A stretch of DNA of 22,268 bases. Source: Suilimivivens sp964458255. Lineage in GTDB: Bacteria; Bacillota; Clostridia; Lachnospirales; Lachnospiraceae. The position numbers were made by a program, and so were the translations under genes. The stretch's first letter is position 1, and each line of letters begins with the position of its first letter. The notes under the pieces are model-generated. The model had not been told where the DNA came from and did not search any database. It worked only from the letters and a program-made list of their open reading frames with translations. This document shows positions 6,177 to 13,097 of this stretch, one piece after another. The stretch covers positions 1 through 22,268 of the forward strand of contig CAYWHY010000026.1 of the NCBI GenBank assembly GCA_964458255.1, written 5' to 3'.

Positions 6177-7133
6177 TTAAATTGTAACTGTTCTCATATA
6201 ATATCCGAATTTTCCCACATCTACTGCTCCTGCACACTCAAATCCTTCAAATCCAAACATAATTGCAACCTGCTTTTCTCTTTCAAAAAAGACTCCCGGT
6301 ACCCCCAAATAAAAACAGGTTTCCGTATCATTTCCTATCCTGCCATCCTTACCAAGAATTAAATGCCTGTAATTATAAAAACCATGCAACAGAAAACTGT
6401 TATGCACCAGTTTCTGATAAGGTTCCGACAAAATAATGAAATCCTTTGGTTCGATTGCGACAAAAATTCTATCATCCCCGAATGGATGCACATTTTTATA
6501 TTGCCTTAAAAGTTGCTCCCATTTGTCGTCACAAAACTGTTCCTGCACCACAATTTCAGGTCCCTGCAAACGCTCCTTGCCTTCCTCATATTCCGTCTCT
6601 TTCAATTCACCGCTTTCTGTCTGATAATTTTCTTCACTCTCCCCTTGCGGCTCTTTTTGCCGGTCTTGTTCACTTTCCCGACGAGTTTGCTCTCCTTCCT
6701 GTATCTCCCGACATGTTTCTCCGGAAACATTCCTGCAAAATGCTCCCCAAATATTTTCTTTTTCCGTAAGCTGTATCTGCACGCTTTTCATCTTTTCGGA
6801 CGGTAAAGTAACGGAGCCTGTTGCCAACATATCATCCTTTACCTTTATGTTCCGTTCCCAAAAACCGTTTCCCATACATAGCCTGATATCTCCCATATTA
6901 ATTCTTTCAGAATATCCAAGCAACCTTACAGGATAATTTCCATTCCACTCCTCCCCGCCATTTTTAATCCGTATACTAATCTGCACGTGATTTGATGCAC
7001 CGCAAACCTGAACGAATCCAACTGTCCTGATTTTTTCATCACCCTCATACAAGGCCAGATACCCTGTCCTTTTTCCATAAAAAAACAACCCTGTCTCCTC
7101 CCAATAGTTTTTTACTATTGTATTCGGATACAA
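6177..7133 (-). CDS. Uncharacterised protein resembling the Lachnospiraceae family DUF6128
   Basis: 318 residues in three parts. Residues 1 to about 130 form a beta-rich N-terminal region with RTVGFVQV and a later run of alternating hydrophobic residues. Residues 136-195 are a highly charged, low-complexity linker rich in Glu, Gln and Arg. Residues 203-318 form a conserved-looking C-terminal domain with HPFGDD, LHGFYNYRHLILG (249-261) and an aromatic-rich end (KFGYYMRTV). From memory the C-terminal part resembles DUF6128, found in Lachnospiraceae; its function is unknown. No signal peptide or membrane segment. The start is TTG at 7131-7133: an in-frame TGA lies three codons upstream and the next ATG is at residue 80. 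No good ribosome site is seen, so translation may be coupled to the regulator gene, which stops 17 bp upstream. Confidence 0.75.
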   Translation of the reverse strand: MYPNTIVKNYWEETGLFFYGKRTGYLALYEGDEKIRTVGFVQVCGASNHVQISIRIKNGGEEWNGNYPVRLLGYSERINMGDIRLCMGNGFWERNIKVKDDMLATGSVTLPSEKMKSVQIQLTEKENIWGAFCRNVSGETCREIQEGEQTRRESEQDRQKEPQGESEENYQTESGELKETEYEEGKERLQGPEIVVQEQFCDDKWEQLLRQYKNVHPFGDDRIFVAIEPKDFIILSEPYQKLVHNSFLLHGFYNYRHLILGKDGRIGNDTETCFYLGVPGVFFEREKQVAIMFGFEGFECAGAVDVGKFGYYMRTVTI

Positions 7134-7150
7134 GATTGTTCATGCATAGG

Positions 7151-8239
7151 CTAAAATTTGGATGAATCCAGATACTTCATATAATCTACTACCATCATTG
7201 CTATTTTGAATGTCAAAGCATCATCAAAAGTTCTTACATCAAGTCCGGTGCTTTTTTCCAATTTTTCAAGTCGGTACACCAGTGTATTTCTGTGTACAAA
7301 AAGGTGTCTTGATGTTTCCGACACATTTAAATTGTTTTCAAAAAATTTATTGACTGTCGTAAGAGTTTCTTCATCAAATTCCACAGTCCCTTCTTTTCCA
7401 AAAATTTCTTCTATAAAAATTCTGCAAAGATTCACCGGAAGCTGATAAATTAAACGTCCAATCCCCAAACTTCCATAAGCAATTACCTTTTTTTCAATGT
7501 AAAAAATCCTGCCCACATCAAGAGCCATGGTGGCTTCCTTGTAAGATTTCGACACATCCTTAAGCTCCTGTACTATCGTACCATAAGCAACACGCACATT
7601 CATCATGGCTTCCGTATTCATCATATCCACAATTATATGAGCCGTTTGTTCTATCTGCGTATAGCCTTCTCCTTTCGCAAGTGATTTAATAAGAATCACG
7701 TTACTTTCGTCCACAGAAGTAATAAAATCTCCTGACTGCGGAGAAAACATGCCGGCAAGCAGCTCTGCTGCCATATTATCTTCTTCCGCCTTCGTTTCCA
7801 CAATTAGTACCACTCTGGGCACAGATGCTTCCACATGCAATTTTTTGGCCTTATTATAAACATCAACGAGAAGAAAATTATCCAATATTAAATTTTGAAA
7901 AAAGTTATTTCTGTCAAGTTTCTCTTTATAAGCAAGTATGAGCTGTCCTATCTGGGCAACAGCAATTTTCCCCACCATGTAGGTATCTTCACTGCTGCCT
8001 CTTGCTACCAATACATAGGCAACTTCACCTTCATCAAAAATTTTCAAGAGATGGTAAGTACCGATCACCTGACTATCGGCAGGCGAATCCATAAAATCTT
8101 TAATAAGAGCCGATTCTATATCCGCAGGCTCAAAAGTGGATGCCACTACTGTACTATCCTGATCAAACACACACAAATCCACTCTTGTTATTGCCCTCAG
8201 TTCTGCAATACTGTTTGTTATCACCTGTGCAGATATCAT
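7151..8239 (-). CDS. CdaR/PucR-type transcriptional regulator
   Basis: 362 residues. The first 105 resemble the sugar-diacid recognition domain (opening ISAQVITNSIAELRAITRVD). A middle GGDEF-like or CdaR linker domain spans about 140-255, without catalytic GGDEF residues. A PucR-type helix-turn-helix lies at about 297-330, with the hallmark NVSETSRHLFVHRNTLVYRL. Family knowledge: CdaR-type proteins sense carbohydrate-derived acids and activate uptake or catabolic genes. Here the neighbour is the ABC ATPase shared by sugar importers, so a role in sugar response is a reasonable inference, but the ligand and targets are unknown. ATG start preceded by AGAGGATAAAAGG. Transcribed after the ATPase gene but separated from it by a strong terminator hairpin, so its expression may depend on read-through. 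Confidence 0.85.
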   Translation of the reverse strand: MISAQVITNSIAELRAITRVDLCVFDQDSTVVASTFEPADIESALIKDFMDSPADSQVIGTYHLLKIFDEGEVAYVLVARGSSEDTYMVGKIAVAQIGQLILAYKEKLDRNNFFQNLILDNFLLVDVYNKAKKLHVEASVPRVVLIVETKAEEDNMAAELLAGMFSPQSGDFITSVDESNVILIKSLAKGEGYTQIEQTAHIIVDMMNTEAMMNVRVAYGTIVQELKDVSKSYKEATMALDVGRIFYIEKKVIAYGSLGIGRLIYQLPVNLCRIFIEEIFGKEGTVEFDEETLTTVNKFFENNLNVSETSRHLFVHRNTLVYRLEKLEKSTGLDVRTFDDALTFKIAMMVVDYMKYLDSSKF

Positions 8240-8272
8240 CCTTTTATCCTCTCTATTCTATATTTTCATAGG

Positions 8273-8301
8273 AAAAGAGGGATGCAATCATGCATCCCTC
8301 T
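8273..8301 (-). terminator. Terminator between the ABC ATPase and the CdaR-type regulator
   Basis: Perfect 11-bp stem AGAGGGATGCA (8276-8286) with TGCATCCCTCT (8291-8301), 4-nt loop, followed on the minus strand by a short T run. It lies 12 bp after the ATPase stop codon, and only about 36 bp separate it from the regulator start codon, too little for an obvious separate promoter. Confidence 0.8.
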
Positions 8302-8313
8302 GATAAGCTGTCT

Positions 8314-9423
8314 CTAGTTTGTAATAACCTGCTCTGTTTCTTTGTCAAAAATGTGAATCTTTTCAACGTCGAATGCAAACTTAACTGTATCACCAGGTCT
8401 CGCTGTTGTTCTGGAATCTACTCTGGCTGTGATAGGGAATTCAGCTAAATCAAAGTATAAATAAACTTCTGCTCCAAGCAATTCGTAAACCTTAATGGTA
8501 GATTCAAATACACACTTGGATGTTTCAATAAACATTTCTGAATCATACACATCCTCAGGACGGATACCGAAGGTAACGGTCTTTCCATCATATCCACCAT
8601 CAATCAGCTTTTTAGCTTTAGCAGGCGGAAGCGGAATGCTGTTTCCTGCAACCTTTAAACTTACCTCATCACCCTTAACTTCTACCACACCGTCAAGGAA
8701 ATTCATCTGAGGTGAACCCATGAATCCTGCAACAAAGAGATTCGCCGGTTTTTCATATAAGTTCTGCGGTGTATCTACCTGCTGAATCACACCGTCCTTC
8801 ATAACTACAATTCTGTCACCAAGAGTCATAGCTTCTGTCTGGTCATGTGTTACATAAATGATGGTAGTGCCGAGTCTCTGATGCAACTTTGCAATTTCAA
8901 TACGCATCTGTACACGAAGCTTGGCATCAAGATTTGAAAGAGGCTCATCCATAAGGAATACCTTAGGATTACGAACAATAGCACGCCCCATGGCAACACG
9001 CTGTCTCTGACCACCTGATAAAGCTTTCGGTTTCCGGTCAAGAAGAGGTGTTAAGTCAAGAATTTTGGCTGCTTCTTTTACCATCTTATCAATTTCAGCT
9101 TTAGGAACTTTTCTTAATTTAAGACCAAAAGCCATGTTATCGTATACCGACATATGAGGATATAACGCATAGTTCTGGAATACCATTGCAATATCTCTGT
9201 CTTTGGGTTCTACATCATTAACCACTCTGTCACCGATTTTTAATTCACCTGCTGAAATATCTTCGAGACCTGCAATCATACGAAGTGTTGTAGACTTACC
9301 ACAACCGGAAGGGCCTACAAAAATAATAAATTCCTGATCAGCAATTTCAAGATTAAAATCCTTGACAGCTTCAAATCCGTTAGGATAAACCTTGGTAATA
9401 TTTTTCAAAGATAAACTTGCCAT
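8314..9423 (-). CDS. ugpC: Multiple-sugar ABC importer ATPase (MsmX/MsmK/UgpC type)
   Basis: 369 residues, the length typical of CUT1-family ATPases. Seen: Walker A GPSGCGKST at 37-45, the Q-loop near 83, signature LSGGQ at 135-139, Walker B VFLMDE at 155-160, the switch histidine near 193, and a C-terminal OB/TOBE region beginning PQMNFLDG and running to the end. Powers import of oligosaccharides or glycerol-3-phosphate from the inner face of the membrane. No permease or binding-protein gene is nearby, as expected for the stand-alone MsmX-type ATPase that serves several importers. The automatic name UgpC should not be taken as substrate evidence. ATG start with AAGGAGG upstream. A TATACT -10 box (9467-9472, minus strand) suggests its own promoter, without a clear -35. 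Confidence 0.94.
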   Translation of the reverse strand: MASLSLKNITKVYPNGFEAVKDFNLEIADQEFIIFVGPSGCGKSTTLRMIAGLEDISAGELKIGDRVVNDVEPKDRDIAMVFQNYALYPHMSVYDNMAFGLKLRKVPKAEIDKMVKEAAKILDLTPLLDRKPKALSGGQRQRVAMGRAIVRNPKVFLMDEPLSNLDAKLRVQMRIEIAKLHQRLGTTIIYVTHDQTEAMTLGDRIVVMKDGVIQQVDTPQNLYEKPANLFVAGFMGSPQMNFLDGVVEVKGDEVSLKVAGNSIPLPPAKAKKLIDGGYDGKTVTFGIRPEDVYDSEMFIETSKCVFESTIKVYELLGAEVYLYFDLAEFPITARVDSRTTARPGDTVKFAFDVEKIHIFDKETEQVITN

Positions 9424-9570
9424 TTAATTTGCCTCCTTAAATTTTTACAAAATCAAGCATGAAATTAGTATAGCTGACTTTAAACAGATTGACCATGCCA
9501 CTATTCCACAAATATTTTGTTTTCCATTGTCCAAAATGCTGATAAACCTAATTTTTTCTGCCTTTATTTG

Positions 9571-9615
9571 ACGGATTGCCCAACAAAATCCGTTGTTCTT
9601 GTACAGATTGTACAA
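9571..9615. other. Two hairpin-forming inverted repeats after the diguanylate cyclase gene
   Basis: TTGTACA/TGTACAA (9599-9605 and 9609-9615, 3-nt spacer) and ACGGATT/AATCCGT (9571-9577 and 9587-9593). They lie just after the cyclase stop codon and upstream of the ABC ATPase gene. Neither has a proper T run on the minus strand, so they may be a weak terminator or a protein-binding site. Confidence 0.4.
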
Positions 9616-9624
9616 AAAGTTCTG

Positions 9625-11109
9625 TTATTCAACCTGTTCCCTGTCTCTGTCATCAAAAAAAGCCACCTGGTTCTTTCCTCTTTGTTTTGCCTTATAAAGA
9701 GCCTTGTCAGCAGCCTTATATAAGCTTTCAAAATCGGTACCGTTGTCGGGATATACCGCAGCACCGATACTTGCCGTAGCGGAATACTTCATATATTCTC
9801 CAACCGAAAAATTTCGAAAGAATTTTCGAAGCTTGTCTGCCTCCTTTAAAGTATTGGCATCCTCCTTCAGAAACTTAAGAAAAATAATAAATTCATCTCC
9901 TCCAATGCGTCCTACAATATCTGTTACACGGAACACAGAGCTGATCTGCCCACCCAATGTACGGAGCACCTCATCTCCAAAAGCATGCCCGTGTGTATCA
10001 TTAATTTTCTTAAAATTATCAATATCAAATAAAAACATCATGGCAAGTGAACCCGGATTTTCCTCTATGTATTGCCTGATTTTCCGTTCCGTTGCCAGTT
10101 TATTGCTCAAACCGGTAAGCAAATCCGTTTCCGCTTTTTCCCTAAGCAATCTGGTTTTTTCTTCGGAACGCTTTCTGATGACAAAACCGAACGGAACCAG
10201 AATTCCCACAAATGCAATCAGCAAAAGGACAACCTGATACAGCAGTATCCTGGATGTATACCAGTACTCTCTTTTCCATGTTTCAGCAAAACTCTGATTC
10301 ACAGCAGCCACAAGAGCCCAGTCATTGACTGCAAGCGGTACATATGCCAGCGTCACTTCTTCTGTTTCCGTAGCAACCTGCAAATCTCCCGAATGATAAC
10401 CGGTAATTTTCACCCTTGCCTGACCAACACTTCTATAAACCTTTTCCTGAGTCAGTTCACTCCATAAATTGTTCCCTTTAATAAAATCCGCATGAAGATT
10501 TCCCTTGGCCAAAACAGTCCCATCCGCTTTAATTAAGGCAGAAAATGTATTGCCATCAAACTTCAGATTAAAGGTAATGTCTTTTTCAATGTTCTCAACG
10601 GCATAAAATAATAATAAGTTTTGATGTAATCTACCGTTAAGAGAAACTACCGTTACTATCGCAGGTTTTCCTTCCAGTCCGTCATCATTCACATACAGAT
10701 ACTGCACACCAGCCCCCTGTTCAAGCCGGTTGTAATATTCGCATTCACTAAGGTCTATCTTTTTGCCATAACGATTAATGCCTATGCCTCCTCCTTCATC
10801 AACAATTACTTCATAGGCAGATGTATTGTTAATGAGTTCGTTTACCATTTTTTTTGCCGTATTTTCACTGAAAGTGATTTCTTCTCGCAAAATAATCGCA
10901 GCCATTTCACCTGCCAGTTTCATCTGCTCCAGATTATTGCACAGAATTTCACTGTATTCTTTTGTGATATCCTTTACCTCTGTTGCGAACAGCTCCTGCC
11001 CTTCTTTCTTGACACTCGTATAGAAGTTCAAAAAAACGGCAATCACAATCCCTACCCACACAGCCAACGCAATCAGCCAGCCGAACCATGTTTTAATCCT
11101 CTCCTTCAT
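9625..11109 (-). CDS. Membrane-bound diguanylate cyclase with extracytoplasmic sensor domain
   Basis: 494 residues. Layout: membrane segment at about 11-29; an extracytoplasmic sensor of about 250 residues, probably a Cache-type ligand domain; second membrane segment at about 287-311; GGDEF domain from about 325 to 490. Seen in the catalytic part: FDIDNFKKIND at 361-371 with metal-binding Asp362, the intact active loop GGDEF at 403-407, and the inhibitory I-site RVTD at 394-397, five residues before it. It should make cyclic di-GMP from two GTP and be subject to product feedback. No EAL or HD-GYP domain. The gene start overlaps the end of the DUF624 gene by 17 bp, indicating coupled translation and probably related function. 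The ligand is unknown; the setting suggests sugar sensing. Confidence 0.92.
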   Translation of the reverse strand: MKERIKTWFGWLIALAVWVGIVIAVFLNFYTSVKKEGQELFATEVKDITKEYSEILCNNLEQMKLAGEMAAIILREEITFSENTAKKMVNELINNTSAYEVIVDEGGGIGINRYGKKIDLSECEYYNRLEQGAGVQYLYVNDDGLEGKPAIVTVVSLNGRLHQNLLLFYAVENIEKDITFNLKFDGNTFSALIKADGTVLAKGNLHADFIKGNNLWSELTQEKVYRSVGQARVKITGYHSGDLQVATETEEVTLAYVPLAVNDWALVAAVNQSFAETWKREYWYTSRILLYQVVLLLIAFVGILVPFGFVIRKRSEEKTRLLREKAETDLLTGLSNKLATERKIRQYIEENPGSLAMMFLFDIDNFKKINDTHGHAFGDEVLRTLGGQISSVFRVTDIVGRIGGDEFIIFLKFLKEDANTLKEADKLRKFFRNFSVGEYMKYSATASIGAAVYPDNGTDFESLYKAADKALYKAKQRGKNQVAFFDDRDREQVE

Positions 11110-11806
11110 TTCTCATTTCCCCCTGTTCTTCTAAACCGGGATTTTCTGTTTCTTCCTCCACAAACCACTCATCGGCCATTTTTGTATTTTCCTCTTCCGG
11201 TTCAAAACGTTTAAAGGTGCTGTTGTAAAGCATGGCACATACATAGGCAGGTGCCGAAAATCCAAAAAGAAAAACAAACGGGTACAACTGTATCACATAG
11301 AAAAGAATTGCTATCGGCACTACCCATAGTATCATCATAATGATTGTTTTAGGCAATGTCAAAATACCCATAAATAATGAATTTCTGTATGTATCTTTGA
11401 TTGTATTTTCAAATCGGGATAATATCGGGAAAACATGCATCGTTGCAAAATACACCAAAATAGTAAGACCTGCTATTACAGACCTTGTCCACTTTGGAAA
11501 ACGGATTCCTGAATACAGCACTATCGCAAAGTCTCCGAAAAGGATCAGAAACACCGCCAGCATAAGCAACCATATCACTGTAGCCTGTTTAAAATTTTGT
11601 TTAAAGGACTTAAAAAAAGTTTTTACAATGTAGCTTTCTTCATTCCTTACCATTTTAAGCACTACATAATGCAATGCTGTCATGGACGCTCCTATCGTAA
11701 AAACCGGAATACTGCATACTATCACAAGTATATTTAAAATAACTAAATCCGCAACCTTATTCATAAAACTGATAAAGGGACTGTCCAAGCTGAAAAATCT
11801 GTCCAT
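11093..11806 (-). CDS. DUF624 (YesL-like) integral membrane protein
   Basis: 237 residues with hydrophobic segments at about 21-48, 76-98, 109-130, 144-170 and 172-194, and an acidic C-terminal tail of about 40 residues. The opening (FFSLDSPFISFMNKVADLVILN) and SIPVFTIGASMTALHYV are typical of DUF624, a Firmicutes family usually found beside sugar ABC importers and glycan-degrading enzymes; biochemical role unknown. ATG start with AAAGGAG about 9 nt upstream. First gene of a two-gene unit with the diguanylate cyclase, whose start codon lies inside its 3' end. No terminator is seen between this gene and the acetyltransferase 52 bp upstream, so it could belong to a longer transcript. Confidence 0.88.
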   Translation of the reverse strand: MDRFFSLDSPFISFMNKVADLVILNILVIVCSIPVFTIGASMTALHYVVLKMVRNEESYIVKTFFKSFKQNFKQATVIWLLMLAVFLILFGDFAIVLYSGIRFPKWTRSVIAGLTILVYFATMHVFPILSRFENTIKDTYRNSLFMGILTLPKTIIMMILWVVPIAILFYVIQLYPFVFLFGFSAPAYVCAMLYNSTFKRFEPEEENTKMADEWFVEEETENPGLEEQGEMRNEGED

Positions 11807-11858
11807 TTGTATCTGCTCCTTTGCCTGTATTTATTTCTTTTCCCATATGACCCGTTCT

Positions 11859-12335
11859 TCAGATATCAAGTATCATCGGTGTAACAATAATTCCATGCCT
11901 GCGTCTTTCCGATTCTAAATCTTTAAATCCAAGAGAATGATAAAATTCAATTCCATACGGAGAGGAATCTACCGTAAGACTCTTTTGGTTCATTTCTTTT
12001 TTGGCATAATCTGCCAATGTCATAACCAAAGCTCTGCCAATTCCTCTTCTGTGATAATTTTTATCGACAAAAAGCAGGGAAATATGACACCTGTCCCGCA
12101 GACTGATCATCCCTACCATTTTACAGCCGTGATAAGCAGCCATTACGGTATACACACCCATAACAAACATTCTTTTTAATGTCGAATCCGTAATAAAATT
12201 TTGAAAATTTCGGATTCCTTCTGCCGAATAAATGCTGCCCTCAAATGCCAAAAAGGTTTTCCATGCCAGTCCCATGGCATCTTCCCATTCGTCACGATTC
12301 AAAAATCTTATATCATACGGTAAACTCTCGCTCAT
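11859..12335 (-). CDS. GNAT family N-acetyltransferase
   Basis: 158 residues, single GNAT fold. Seen: the acetyl-CoA pyrophosphate-binding loop RRGIGRAL at 96-103 preceded by the beta-4 strand HISLLFVD, and the late EFYHSLGF motif typical of the family. It transfers an acetyl group from acetyl-CoA to an amine; the acceptor is not predictable. ATG start with an AAGGA site, and its own sigma-A promoter upstream. No functional link to neighbours is evident. Confidence 0.88.
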   Translation of the reverse strand: MSESLPYDIRFLNRDEWEDAMGLAWKTFLAFEGSIYSAEGIRNFQNFITDSTLKRMFVMGVYTVMAAYHGCKMVGMISLRDRCHISLLFVDKNYHRRGIGRALVMTLADYAKKEMNQKSLTVDSSPYGIEFYHSLGFKDLESERRRHGIIVTPMILDI

Positions 12336-12367
12336 TGCCTTGTCCTTATCGTCATTCTTAACTTGGT

Positions 12368-12396
12368 ATTATATCAAACAATCCCATCTTTTACAA
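12368..12396 (-). promoter_or_regulatory. Sigma-A promoter for the GNAT gene
   Basis: On the minus strand TTGTAA (12391-12396) and TATAAT (12368-12373) are separated by 17 bp. The start site would be near 12361, giving a leader of about 26 nt. Confidence 0.65.
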
Positions 12397-12446
12397 CAGG
12401 TCTTTCCTCACATGACCGGGTAAAGAACACCCGTTTTAACCCTTTA

Positions 12447-13016
12447 TCACAAATTTTCAAAAAAATTTCTCACCGAAGTTTTAATTCCACTCCACAGATT
12501 TTCAAAAAAACGCTCTACTGCATTTTCCACAGTCTCTTCCACCGCCTGTGTAAAAGCTTCATTGGCATGTGAAACAAAATCCGCTCCATAGGTATCATAC
12601 AGCCCCCTTGCTTTATCTACAATTTCTTCACCGGAAAAACCGATATTTTCCAGTTTTTCCATAACAGCCACTACCTGTCCTGCCACATCCCTGTCAACGG
12701 TTACCCCAAACTTTTCCTCTGCCTCTTCAATGGCAGCCTTCAGGCCATCTTCTGTTTTCAGGCCGCCGTTTTTTGCCTTTTCTTTTACAAAATCAAATAT
12801 TTCGCCGGCTTTTTCACTGTCCAGTTTGGAAAACGCCTTGGAAACCCTCTGCTCTACCTCCGCAAGAAGCCTCTCCACATCCGGCAGCGTCCCATCATCG
12901 GATGTATCCATTGCCTGTGCCGGTAATGCTCTCCACATAAATATGACCAAAAAGGCGGTGCAAAATAAAGCCAAAACACATTTCCCTTTTTTACCGATTA
13001 TTTCTCTCAATCTCAA
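12447..13016 (-). CDS. Small exported helical protein of unknown function
   Basis: About 189 residues from the preferred start. It has a basic n-region (RLREIIGKKGK), a hydrophobic core (CVLALFCTAFLVIFMW) and a likely signal-peptidase site after LPAQA, so it is probably secreted or surface-held. The mature part is acidic and almost entirely helical, with repeated Glu/Lys heptad-like spacing. It contains EEKFGVTVDRDVAGQVVAVM, loosely reminiscent of DUF1002-type proteins (weak, from memory). I prefer the TTG start at 13014-13016 because AAGGGAG lies 8 nt upstream. The frame is open further, to a TTG at 13047-13049, but that codon lies in the metG terminator and has no ribosome site. It follows metG on the same strand, beyond a terminator. 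Confidence 0.7.
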   Translation of the reverse strand: MRLREIIGKKGKCVLALFCTAFLVIFMWRALPAQAMDTSDDGTLPDVERLLAEVEQRVSKAFSKLDSEKAGEIFDFVKEKAKNGGLKTEDGLKAAIEEAEEKFGVTVDRDVAGQVVAVMEKLENIGFSGEEIVDKARGLYDTYGADFVSHANEAFTQAVEETVENAVERFFENLWSGIKTSVRNFFENL

Positions 13017-13047
13017 ATCTGACACTCCCTTATCCGCTCCGTCATCC

Positions 13048-13076
13048 AAAAGCAGCGGAGATTCACTCCGCTGCTT
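13048..13076 (-). terminator. Rho-independent terminator of metG
   Basis: Perfect 11-bp GC-rich stem AAGCAGCGGAG (13050-13060) with CTCCGCTGCTT (13066-13076) and a 5-nt loop, ending in a short T run on the minus strand. It lies 21 bp after the metG stop codon. Confidence 0.85.
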
Positions 13077-13097
13077 CGATAGAAATTTTGCTGTTTC

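Noticed and set aside
7151..8239. Possible catalytic GGDEF domain in the CdaR-type regulator
   Set aside because: The middle domain has the linker fold pattern but no GG(D/E)EF motif or metal-binding aspartate; treated as regulatory only.
10072..10467. Plus-strand open frame antisense to the diguanylate cyclase
   Set aside because: No domain features and no promoter or ribosome site; the opposite strand carries a complete GGDEF protein.
12400..12450. CGGGT-ACCCG inverted repeat downstream of the exported protein gene as a terminator
   Set aside because: The stem is only 5 bp and the T run lies on the plus strand, where no gene ends.
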